From Phycisphaerales bacterium (lineage in GTDB: Bacteria > Planctomycetota > Phycisphaerae > SM23-33), in contig PMYM01000106.1 of assembly GCA_003171235.1 (NCBI GenBank), forward strand, positions 1 to 7,649: a stretch of DNA of 7,649 nucleotides, in the 5' to 3' direction. The position numbers and the translations under genes are program-made. Below, piece by piece: positions 1 to 4,895 of this stretch (position 1 is its first letter; each line of letters starts with the position of its first letter). The notes beneath the pieces are model-generated. The model was not told the origin of the DNA. It made no database searches and saw nothing but the letters and a program-made list of their open reading frames with translations.

Positions 1-126
1 GTGCCACCAACGTTGAAACGTGCGCAAAGTAACGCCGAAGAGGGCGGCAATCTCCGACTGTGCTTTCCCGCCTTGCTGGTACGCCGCCAAGGCCCGTTGT
101 CTTGTATCCGCAGATGCGATTCCCAT
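1..126 (-). CDS. IS630-type transposase, N-terminal fragment (runs off left edge)
   Basis: The - strand reads 42 codons from an ATG at 124-126 to the window edge with no stop. The peptide begins MGIASADTRQRALAAYQQGG and continues through a helix-turn-helix (QSEIAALFGVTLRTFQRWW). This pattern of 'R.RAL.AY..G....EIA.LFGV..RT.QRWW' is what I know from the N-terminal DNA-binding domain of IS630/Tc1-type transposases. The catalytic DDE domain would lie outside the window. A GGAGG lies about 21 bases before this ATG, which is far for a ribosome site. Closer ATGs exist but in another frame, so the start is uncertain. No terminal inverted repeat can be proven between 127 and 180. It could also be a stand-alone helix-turn-helix protein, or a decayed remnant. 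The family call is recognition, not a database hit. Confidence 0.62.
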   Translation of the reverse strand, partial: MGIASADTRQRALAAYQQGGKAQSEIAALFGVTLRTFQRWWH

Positions 127-181
127 GAAAGGAACATCGACATCATCCCTCCGATTACGACAGCTTTTATGAAAAACGCTC

Positions 182-264
182 TAAAAGCTGAAGGCTGAAA
201 TAGAAGGCGGAAATACTTGGATTTCCTTTCAGCTTTAAGCTTTCAGCTTTTAGCTTTCAGCTTT
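182..264. repeat. AAAGCTG-heptad hairpin downstream of lepB, terminator-like
   Basis: The right arm on the + strand is five successive 7-bp units, TTTCAGC (227-233), TTTAAGC, TTTCAGC, TTTTAGC and TTTCAGC (255-261), then TTT. The left arm (182-214) is a degenerate complementary set starting CTAAAAGCTGAA. The centre is a clean stem, GGAAAT (209-214) and ATTTCC (221-226), around the loop ACTTGG. Read from the lepB strand, it starts about ten bases after the lepB stop and the hairpin is followed by T-rich sequence, so it could end lepB transcription. Terminator function is inference; the repeat and pairing are seen directly. Confidence 0.8.
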
Positions 265-273
265 GCCTCACCT

Positions 274-1929
274 CTAGCGTATCAGTCTCATTCGCCCCAC
301 GTTGGGCGCCAGGGGCAGCGAGGGATAGAAGGGCAGGCGGTAGCCGCCGGGCCAGTAGACGAAGAAGGCCTTGCCGATCATGTTGTACCGGGGCACGGTG
401 CCCATGTGGTAGCCTTCTCGCAGGGTGGGGGCCTGGGTTTCCCAGAGCCGGCCGTCCAGGCTGTTAGGGCTGTTGTCGCCCAGGACGAAGAACTCGTCCA
501 GGTCGCTGTTGTTGAGGAATTTGCGCAGGACGATGGGGTTGCCGTTGGTGCCCTGGCCGCGGGCGCCGCCGCGCAGCGAGGGGCTGGTGTAATAGGCGTC
601 GCCTTCCAGGCGGAGGTGGCGGAGCCGGCAGGGACCCTCCTGGGCGGCGATGGCGACGCGGGGCGTGGGCAGCGCGCCGGGGCTGGCCAGGCGGCTCTTG
701 GTCTGGGCGTAGGCCTGGTCGCCGGGCTTTTGCGGGCCGCGAAGCACGCACTTGCCGTCGATCCAGAAGGTAAGGGCGTGTTCGGCGTAGGTCAGGGCGA
801 GCTGGTACTCCTGAGCCACCTTCAGGGGCGGGATCTTCACGGTTTCCACCGGCTTTTCATCCCAGCGGACGCCGGCCTGGCCGTTGGCCGGTTCCTCCAG
901 CAGGCCGTGGCGCAGCACCAGCGTGCCGTCGGCGGAAAGGACGATCTGGTGGACATCGTTGAAGCTGCTGGTCTGGAGGGAAATCCGCGAGCCCTCGCTT
1001 TGGGGTTGGTACACCGCCGAGAGCTGCAGGTCGTAGTTTACGTCCACCCGCTCGTCGTAGGGCGGGACATCCATGCGCCCGGGGTGAAGGTTGTAGGCGT
1101 AGATGGGCAGGAAGCGGCTGCGGTCCTCGCGGTCGTCGCCGGCGAAGTTCAGTTCCCCCGCCCCTTTCCCGGCGAAATTGAATTCGCGCCCGTCGGTGGA
1201 ACTGGACCAGCCGGGCCCGCCCGTCCAACAGGGTTTCCAACTGTTGCCGGCAAAGAAGGAGGGGTCGGGCTGGTAATCGTTGTCGAAGATGATCTGCCAC
1301 ATGACCTGCTGGGTGGCCGGCTGCTTGCGCAGCAGTTGCCAGGGGCACCCGGCGGCGGCGCGTGGGTCGTCGAAGTCGCGCTGGTCGATCACCCCGTCGC
1401 CGTTGAAGTCCTGGCCGTCGCGGAAGAAGATGTCGCCGTGGACGATCTCGATCATCTGCCCCGGCAGGCCGATCAGCCGCTTGATGTAATTGACGTCGTT
1501 GTCCTGGGGGTTCTTGAAGACCACCACGTCCCAGGGGCGGGGCTGGCGGAACTGGTAAAGGTACTTCAGCACCAGCACCCGGTCGCCGCTGAAGGCGTAG
1601 GCCCGGCCGAAGCGGTAGTCGTAGTGGCAGTTGGGGCAGATGGCCGGCGGGCCGGCGCTGGGATTGGAAATGTCAATGGTGGCCTGGTTGCCGGCCGAGG
1701 TCAGGCCGAAGGCGTAGTGGTAGCCGCAGGCCGGGCAGTCGAACTGCCAGTGCTGGCCCATCAGCCGCGGGGCCATCGAGCCGGTGGGGATGACGAAGGC
1801 CTCCACCACGAAGGCCCGCAGCACGAAGGCCATGACGATGGCGATCCAGATAGACTCGAAGGTCTCCCGGGCCGCGCCGATGTGCTGGGCCGTGTTGTTC
1901 TCTTCTGCGCTCAAGCCTTGAAGTTCCAA
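274..1929 (-). CDS. lepB: Signal peptidase I with zinc-ribbon-like and large beta-type insertions
   Basis: Membrane-anchored serine protease that removes signal peptides from exported proteins outside the inner membrane. One membrane segment lies at residues 28-48 (WIAIVMAFVLRAFVVEAFVI), directly followed by the box with the nucleophile, PTGSMAPRLMG (Ser51). The general base is Lys150 in NYIKRLIGLPG, and the last conserved box is GDNSPNSLDGRLW (484-496). So the Ser/Lys dyad is intact. At 551 residues it is far longer than E. coli LepB (324) and lacks an obvious second membrane helix. Additions are CPAC (65-68) paired with CPNC (98-101), resembling a zinc ribbon; an EF-hand-like loop DFNGDGVIDQRD (174-185); and roughly 200-445, which contains a stretch like laminin-G/concanavalin folds (YQLALTYAEHALTFWIDGK). 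No ATG precedes the membrane helix. The start used is TTG at 1927-1929; TTG at 1912-1914 is an alternative. Divergent from pyrE. Identity is certain, insert folds are inference. Confidence 0.93.
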   Translation of the reverse strand: MELQGLSAEENNTAQHIGAARETFESIWIAIVMAFVLRAFVVEAFVIPTGSMAPRLMGQHWQFDCPACGYHYAFGLTSAGNQATIDISNPSAGPPAICPNCHYDYRFGRAYAFSGDRVLVLKYLYQFRQPRPWDVVVFKNPQDNDVNYIKRLIGLPGQMIEIVHGDIFFRDGQDFNGDGVIDQRDFDDPRAAAGCPWQLLRKQPATQQVMWQIIFDNDYQPDPSFFAGNSWKPCWTGGPGWSSSTDGREFNFAGKGAGELNFAGDDREDRSRFLPIYAYNLHPGRMDVPPYDERVDVNYDLQLSAVYQPQSEGSRISLQTSSFNDVHQIVLSADGTLVLRHGLLEEPANGQAGVRWDEKPVETVKIPPLKVAQEYQLALTYAEHALTFWIDGKCVLRGPQKPGDQAYAQTKSRLASPGALPTPRVAIAAQEGPCRLRHLRLEGDAYYTSPSLRGGARGQGTNGNPIVLRKFLNNSDLDEFFVLGDNSPNSLDGRLWETQAPTLREGYHMGTVPRYNMIGKAFFVYWPGGYRLPFYPSLPLAPNVGRMRLIR

Positions 1930-1933
1930 CCAA

Positions 1934-1948
1934 GGGATATTCCCTATA
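1934..1948 (-). promoter_or_regulatory. Palindrome and possible -10 element just upstream of lepB
   Basis: A perfect inverted repeat GGGATATTCCC (1934-1944) lies four bases before the TTG start. On the lepB strand it overlaps TATAGG (1943-1948), which could be a -10 box placed for a very short leader. No convincing -35 at the right spacing was found (TTCACA lies about 20 bases upstream of the hexamer, too far). Chance occurrence is quite possible. Confidence 0.25.
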
Positions 1949-1995
1949 CGTTATCGGCAAAGACCAGTTGTGAAAAGGGCAATCGCTTCAAAAAC

Positions 1996-2082
1996 AAAGC
2001 TGAAATCTTAAAGCTGAAAGCTGAAACCGGAGTTGACCAGCTCTGCTTTCTTTCAGCTTTCAGCTTTTAGCTTTCGGCCTTT
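1996..2082. repeat. AAAGCTG-heptad hairpin between divergent lepB and pyrE
   Basis: The left arm (1996-2026) reads as 7-bp units AAAGCTG, AAATCTT, AAAGCTG, AAAGCTG, AAA. The right arm (2051-2082) reads TTTCAGC, TTTCAGC, TTTTAGC, TTTCGGC and more T/C. The inner 17 bases of the arms (AAAGCTGAAAGCTGAAA and its complement) pair perfectly, with a 24-base unrelated centre (2027-2050). It lies in the divergent spacer, so it is not at the 3' end of either gene. It sits between the two presumed promoters and could insulate them. Its function is unknown. Confidence 0.8.
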
Positions 2083-2092
2083 CTGGTTCCCC

Positions 2093-2122
2093 GTGACTCT
2101 GTGTCTATGTGTCGAATATAAT
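2093..2122 (+). promoter_or_regulatory. pyrE promoter, probably giving a leaderless mRNA
   Basis: A perfect TATAAT lies at 2117-2122, and GTGACT at 2093-2098 (four of six matches to TTGACA) is 18 bases upstream. Transcription would start around 2129-2130, next to the ATG at 2131. No Shine-Dalgarno sequence is present between the box and the start (TCACCGCCC). The -35 side lies in a GTGACTCTGTGTCTATGTG stretch that looks like a degenerate 9-bp repeat. Confidence 0.6.
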
Positions 2123-2130
2123 CACCGCCC

Positions 2131-2655
2131 ATGAGCATGACCAAAGAGCAATTGGCGGCGCGGATTCGGCAGGCAGCGTACCTGGAGGGCGACTTCCTCC
2201 TCCGCAGCGGCAAGCGCAGCCGCTATTACCTGGACAAGTACCTGCTGGAAACCACGCCCGACATCCTGGCCGAGCTTGGGCGGCGTTTCGGGGCCTTCGC
2301 CGGCGACGTGGACCTGATCGCCGGGCCGGAACTGGGGGCGGTGGCCCTGGCGGCGGCCACCAGCATGGAAACAGGCAAGCCCTTCGCCATCGTCCGCAAG
2401 GCAGCCAAGGAGTACGGCACCAGCAAGCTGATCGAGGGCCCGCCGGTGGCATCCAAGCGGGTGCTGCTGGTGGAGGACGTTGGCACCACGGCCGGGGCCG
2501 CCCTGGAGGCGGCCAAGACGCTCCAAGCCGCCGGCGCCACCGTCGTGCGCATCGTCTTTGCCATCGACCGCATGGAAGGGGCCAGGGAAAACGTCGAAGC
2601 CGCCGGCCTGGAGTTCCAGGCCATCGTGAATTCGCACGATTTGGGAATCAAGTAA
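2131..2655 (+). CDS. pyrE: Orotate phosphoribosyltransferase
   Basis: Transfers the phosphoribosyl group of PRPP to orotate, giving OMP and pyrophosphate, the fifth step of pyrimidine synthesis, in the cytoplasm as a dimer. The 174 residues fit the short bacterial form. Visible landmarks are the N-terminal GDFLLRSGKRSRYYLDK segment (20-36), typical of PyrE; IAGPELGAVALA (63-74); the lysine-rich active-site region AIVRKAAKEYGTSKLIEG (86-103); and the PRPP-binding motif VLLVEDVGTTAGAA (111-124), a slight variant of the usual EDVVTTGGS. The start is ATG at 2131, with ATG 2137 (Met3) as alternative. No ribosome site precedes either, and a TATAAT ends eight bases upstream, so the message is likely leaderless. 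It stands alone, divergent from lepB and convergent with the lipoprotein gene. The stop is followed within five bases by a heptad hairpin. Confidence 0.95.
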   Translation: MSMTKEQLAARIRQAAYLEGDFLLRSGKRSRYYLDKYLLETTPDILAELGRRFGAFAGDVDLIAGPELGAVALAAATSMETGKPFAIVRKAAKEYGTSKLIEGPPVASKRVLLVEDVGTTAGAALEAAKTLQAAGATVVRIVFAIDRMEGARENVEAAGLEFQAIVNSHDLGIK

Positions 2656-2659
2656 ACGG

Positions 2660-2719
2660 AAAGCTGAAAACTGAAATTGGAACTGCTTTCCCCGCCTCTT
2701 ATCTCAGTTTTCAGCTTTT
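2660..2719. repeat. Heptad hairpin at the pyrE stop, likely terminator
   Basis: The left arm (2660-2676) contains AAAGCTG, AAAACTG, AAAT. The right arm (2701-2719) contains ATCTCAGTTTTCAGCTTTTA. The arms pair over AAAGCTGAAAACTGA and its complement, including the variant unit AAAACTG, which is not present in the other two hairpins of the window. The centre is about 24 bases. It begins five bases after the pyrE TAA, and the distal arm ends in T-rich sequence (CTTTTAGTTCT). The position suits a terminator, but the long centre is not typical of an intrinsic one. Confidence 0.75.
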
Positions 2720-2805
2720 AGTTCTATCGCCGACCCTTCCTAAATCGTGGGGTGACGCCCACTCCGCCGCAAGACCTAGACATCTGCGAAGCGAGCGTAA
2801 TAACG

Positions 2806-2881
2806 TAGCCACGGGTTGCGAGCCCGCAGGGCGAGAGCATGCCACGGGTAGCTCGCCCTGCGGGCTCGCAACCCGTGGCTA
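2806..2881. repeat. Perfect 30-bp inverted repeat (GCCACGGGT-type palindrome)
   Basis: The left arm 2806-2835 (TAGCCACGGGTTGCGAGCCC followed by GCAGGGCGAG) is exactly complementary to the right arm 2852-2881, with a 16-base centre. The centre itself contains a further GCCACGGGT (2841-2849). That copy can instead pair with ACCCGTGGC at 2871-2879, extended by AGCAT/ATGCT with one bulged base. So there are two mutually exclusive hairpins. It has no T tract. It may be a REP/MITE-like dispersed element or a bidirectional terminator. No open frame of interest lies inside. Confidence 0.9.
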
Positions 2882-2959
2882 TGCTATCGCAACAGAGGGA
2901 TCGGCACGCTGATTTCTCGCTTTCTGCGACGAGTCAAGGTGCCCTGCATTACCGCACAC

Positions 2960-3427
2960 TCAGGGGTTGGCCGAATCCGGCGGCAACTCCTCCTGGTCAG
3001 TAATCACCGGTGGATGCTCACTCGTGTCCAAAGAGATGGCGAAGATCGCCCCTATCTTGTACGGCCAAGGCGCTTTATCGACCATGATGCCGGACTGGGA
3101 GGTGGGCCAGGCGTCGGCGGCCGTGAAGACCAGATCCCCGCCGGTCCACTGCCCCTGCCGCACCGACAGCACTTTGGCCTTCACCAGGTACCAATGAGTA
3201 ATCCAGTTACCCCAGTGCATCCTCTGCTGGCCGTATTCCTTGGATGCCGTGATCTGCGCCACCAGGACAACATCACCTGGCCCTTTGGCTTGAGGCAAGT
3301 AGGCACTGTCATCCGCCAGGCGAACGTTCGGGCGCTCGGGCGGAATTGGGTTGCCGCACCCGGCCAGCAGCAGGCTTGAGCCCAGGATCATCCCCAAGAG
3401 CAGGTACTTGGTTGACAGGCGATTCAT
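2960..3427 (-). CDS. Small hypothetical lipoprotein
   Basis: 155 residues with a classical lipoprotein signal: positive N-terminus (MNRLSTK), hydrophobic core (8-22) and lipobox LLAGC with the lipidated cysteine at residue 24, followed by Gly, so cleavage by signal peptidase II is expected. The mature part has a proline-rich linker, then a compact region with many Trp and aromatic residues (HWGNWITHWYLVKAKVLSV, then AADAWPTS and APWPYKIGAIFAISLD) and ends in an acidic tail. I recognise no family. The start ATG at 3425-3427 has AAGGGGAAGAG just upstream, a fair ribosome site. It is the last of four same-strand genes; the 112-base gap to the preceding dUTPase-like gene contains 9-bp repeats, so it may have its own promoter, though none is clear. 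Confidence 0.85.
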   Translation of the reverse strand: MNRLSTKYLLLGMILGSSLLLAGCGNPIPPERPNVRLADDSAYLPQAKGPGDVVLVAQITASKEYGQQRMHWGNWITHWYLVKAKVLSVRQGQWTGGDLVFTAADAWPTSQSGIMVDKAPWPYKIGAIFAISLDTSEHPPVITDQEELPPDSANP

Positions 3428-3498
3428 TCTCTTCCCCTTGCCAGCATGAGTGACCGCTTTTGTGACGCTTCTTTCTTCTTTGCTGTTTTCCTAAGAGC

Positions 3499-3527
3499 TC
3501 TTTTTGCTCTTTGTGTTCTTTGTGGTT
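3499..3527. repeat. 9-bp tandem repeat, TCTTTGTGT type
   Basis: Three consecutive 9-bp units lie at 3499-3507 (TCTTTTTGC), 3508-3516 (TCTTTGTGT) and 3517-3525 (TCTTTGTGG), then TT. The first overlaps a 10-bp palindrome AAGAGCTCTT (3493-3502). Because the period is a multiple of three, the - strand has a false coding look (NHKEHKEQKE). It lies in the gap between the dUTPase-like gene and the lipoprotein gene. A weaker, similar stretch occurs at 2093-2112 upstream of pyrE. Confidence 0.75.
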
Positions 3528-3539
3528 CAAATTCCTTCT

Positions 3540-4016
3540 TTATTGCACGTTGCGGTTTTCGTGCTCGTGGCCGGAGTGTTCCTGCTGGGTGCGGTTTTCG
3601 TCCTGGCGGCGATGGTTGATGCCCAGCTTGGCCTGGTAGAGGCGATAGACGTCCTGGGGTTCCAGGCCCAGCAACTGGCAGATGCTCACCCAGAAGAACA
3701 GCATGTCGATGGCCTCGACGCGGGCGTTCTGCAGGTCGCGCAGCTCGTACTGGCGGCCTTCCTTTGCCTCGCGATACCAGTGCTTCCAGCAGAGGCAGTC
3801 CTGCAGTTCGTGCAGTTCGCTGCCCAGGGCGTCGAGGTAGTTCTTGACGGCCTTGCCCGCAGCCAGGGCCTCCGGGCTGCCGGGTGCCAGCTGGCCGGCC
3901 TTTTCCGCCGCGGCCAGGGCCTTGCCCAGCCCAGCCGTGTCGAACCCCGCCCGCTCATTCAGCGCCGCCTGCAGCGGCCAGATGTCTTCCAAACCCTTGA
4001 TCGTTTCATCGCTCAT
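3540..4016 (-). CDS. dUTPase-2/MazG-like all-alpha nucleotide pyrophosphatase
   Basis: Predicted to hydrolyse a nucleoside triphosphate, probably dUTP, to the monophosphate and pyrophosphate, sanitising the nucleotide pool in the cytoplasm. The product is 158 residues and almost all helical. It shows the family's magnesium-binding acid pairs: E67 and E70 in GSELHELQD, and E101 and D104 in RVEAIDMLFF. These are followed by LGLEPQDVYRLYQAK and the conserved NHRRQ (134-138), typical of dimeric dUTPases (dUTPase_2) within the MazG superfamily. The C-terminal tail (QEHSGHEHENRN) is polar, His/Glu-rich and probably disordered. ATG at 4014-4016 was chosen because conserved sequence begins there. A TTG at 4050-4052 would add twelve residues with nothing recognisable. 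It lies 48 bases after the toxin gene on the same strand and could be cotranscribed. Substrate specificity is inferred; another MazG-type substrate is possible. Confidence 0.8.
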   Translation of the reverse strand: MSDETIKGLEDIWPLQAALNERAGFDTAGLGKALAAAEKAGQLAPGSPEALAAGKAVKNYLDALGSELHELQDCLCWKHWYREAKEGRQYELRDLQNARVEAIDMLFFWVSICQLLGLEPQDVYRLYQAKLGINHRRQDENRTQQEHSGHEHENRNVQ

Positions 4017-4064
4017 GAGGGAAAGACTAGCCGCAAAGGCGGGAACGGGCAAGGCTGGTGTGGG

Positions 4065-4448
4065 CTACTTGACAAGGCGCCGGAAGAAATCGGCGATTTC
4101 ACTCTTGCCGGCTTCCCCGCATGCTACTCGGAGCGTCAAGGCTACCAGGCCCTCTTCGTCGGCTTCGATCTCAACGCCGTTCATATACAGGAAGATGATT
4201 GCCGAGGCGGCCCCGGCACGCTTATTCCCGTCGATAAACGGGTGGTTCTGCACGATGTGGAACAGGTACGCGGCGGCCATCTCAAAGAGATTCTTGTGGA
4301 GAAAGTCGCCCCCGAAGGAGGCCTGCGGCGTGGCGATGGCCGAGTGCAAGAGGCCGGCGTCTCGAACGCCCGACTGACCCCCGTACCGTTCGATGAGGCT
4401 CAGGTGAATCCGCATAACGCGGTCGATGTCCAGGAAAAGCGGGGCCAT
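4065..4448 (-). CDS. doc: Doc/Fic-family toxin of a type II toxin-antitoxin pair
   Basis: 127-residue death-on-curing protein, close to the length of phage P1 Doc (126). The Fic core motif is HPFIDGNKR (69-77), with the His, Asp and terminal Arg of the active site present. The NKR ending, rather than NGR, is the Doc-type form, linked in P1 Doc to phosphorylation of EF-Tu and arrest of translation instead of AMPylation. The N-terminal half has the family pattern RYGGQSGVRDAGLLHSAI (21-38) and FGG (45-47). ATG at 4446-4448 is nine bases after the antitoxin stop. The AGGA that would serve as ribosome site overlaps that TAG stop (TAGGA), suggesting coupled translation. It should be harmless while the antitoxin is bound. 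The exact target is not shown by the sequence. Confidence 0.92.
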   Translation of the reverse strand: MAPLFLDIDRVMRIHLSLIERYGGQSGVRDAGLLHSAIATPQASFGGDFLHKNLFEMAAAYLFHIVQNHPFIDGNKRAGAASAIIFLYMNGVEIEADEEGLVALTLRVACGEAGKSEIADFFRRLVK

Positions 4449-4457
4449 GGAACGATC

Positions 4458-4685
4458 CTACTCCGCCAGCCTCTTCATCGCCCGGCCAAATCGCTTATGC
4501 ATCTTGTCCAGAGCCTGCTGGAACTTCCGTTCCTCGGCTTGCTCCCGCACCGGGGTTATGACAAGGCAGCTACCGTCGCTGACGATCTCAAACGGAGTGA
4601 TCGGCGTAGCACGTAGCAGTTCCAGGATGGGCTTGTCGATCACAAGGGCATAACTGTTGCCGTGCTTGGTCAGTTTCTTGGTCAT
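4458..4685 (-). CDS. AbrB/MazE-type antitoxin paired with Doc
   Basis: 75-residue DNA-binding antitoxin. The N-terminal half (MTKKLTKHGNSYALVIDKPI, then LELL) has the swapped-hairpin AbrB/SpoVT/MazE signature: a K.GNS..L.I.K.ILELL pattern, followed by FEIVSDGSCLVITPV. The C-terminal part (QQALDKMHKRFGRAMKRLAE) is a charged helix, the sort of tail used to cover the toxin. Classical Doc partners are Phd-type proteins, so this is the AbrB-Doc variant. The start is ATG at 4683-4685, as AGGAG lies nine bases upstream. The ATG at 4692-4694 directly abuts that AGGAG and is unlikely. First gene of the operon, under a strong promoter carrying a palindrome that the protein may bind for autoregulation. 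Confidence 0.88.
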   Translation of the reverse strand: MTKKLTKHGNSYALVIDKPILELLRATPITPFEIVSDGSCLVITPVREQAEERKFQQALDKMHKRFGRAMKRLAE

Positions 4686-4715
4686 AGCGCGCATCTCCTG
4701 CCATAGTTCATACAG

Positions 4716-4744
4716 AGTATATACTTAGTACTTACACTTGTCAA
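4716..4744 (-). promoter_or_regulatory. Near-consensus promoter and operator of the toxin-antitoxin operon
   Basis: On the - strand, a perfect TTGACA (4739-4744) is separated by exactly 17 bases from TATACT (4716-4721). The -10 lies inside a perfect 10-bp palindrome AGTATATACT (4716-4725), and AGTACT lies seven bases further upstream inside the spacer. A leader of roughly 25 bases with AGGAG precedes the antitoxin ATG. An AT-rich palindrome covering the -10 is the expected place for antitoxin autoregulation (inference). This is by far the strongest sigma-70-type promoter in the window. Confidence 0.82.
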
Positions 4745-4883
4745 GCAGTTCCAGCAGGGTATCGGCGAGCGAGTTGGCTAAACGAAAGGACATCCGCTCC
4801 CCTCCGCCACGACCCCGGCAAGATCCATCCTGTTCGCATGGTTCGCGACGCTCGCGGCTATTCCTGCTCCGCACTTCTTCTTG

Positions 4884-4889
4884 TACAAT
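4884..4889 (+). promoter_or_regulatory. -10 box of asnB, likely leaderless start
   Basis: TACAAT (one mismatch to TATAAT) ends six bases before the asnB ATG at 4896, so transcription would begin at or beside the start codon. There is no Shine-Dalgarno sequence. No convincing -35 was found (TTCCTG lies at the 17-base spacing, a poor match). The support is mainly position and the parallel with pyrE. Confidence 0.4.
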
Positions 4890-4895
4890 GCCCGC

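Larger units (their letters stand above)
2656..2959. other. Convergent gene-free spacer between pyrE and the lipoprotein gene
   Basis: About 300 bases with no credible gene. It holds the heptad hairpin at 2660-2719 and the large inverted repeat at 2806-2881. The remainder (2720-2805 and 2882-2959) shows no gene, RNA or repeat that I recognise. The open frames across it are out-of-frame extensions of pyrE. As both neighbours end here, the two hairpins together may terminate transcription from both sides (inference). Confidence 0.7.

Noticed and set aside
182..264. CRISPR array reading of the regular short repeats
   Set aside because: Units are 7 bp, directly adjacent without spacers, and no cas gene is present.
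1375..1408. True dockerin domain in LepB
   Set aside because: Only one calcium-type loop is visible; dockerins need two repeats. Kept only as an EF-hand-like loop.
217..2070. 617-codon open frame on the + strand
   Set aside because: It is the antisense of lepB in GC-rich DNA. The - strand protein has all signal peptidase boxes, while this one is Val/Ala/Gly-rich with no motif.
2109..2912. 267-codon + strand frame overlapping pyrE and the spacer
   Set aside because: Out-of-frame with pyrE; Gly/Arg-rich low-complexity product running across hairpins and the inverted repeat.
3309..3530. 73-residue - strand protein starting MNHKEHKEQKE
   Set aside because: Its N-terminus is the translated 9-bp repeat and its end overlaps the lipoprotein gene in another frame.
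3504..4616. 370-codon + strand frame over the dUTPase-like and doc genes
   Set aside because: Antisense of two genes with clear motifs on the other strand.
4881..4895. Upstream TTG start for asnB
   Set aside because: It would bury the nucleophile Cys behind five extra residues and overlaps the -10-like box; the family requires Met-Cys at the N-terminus.
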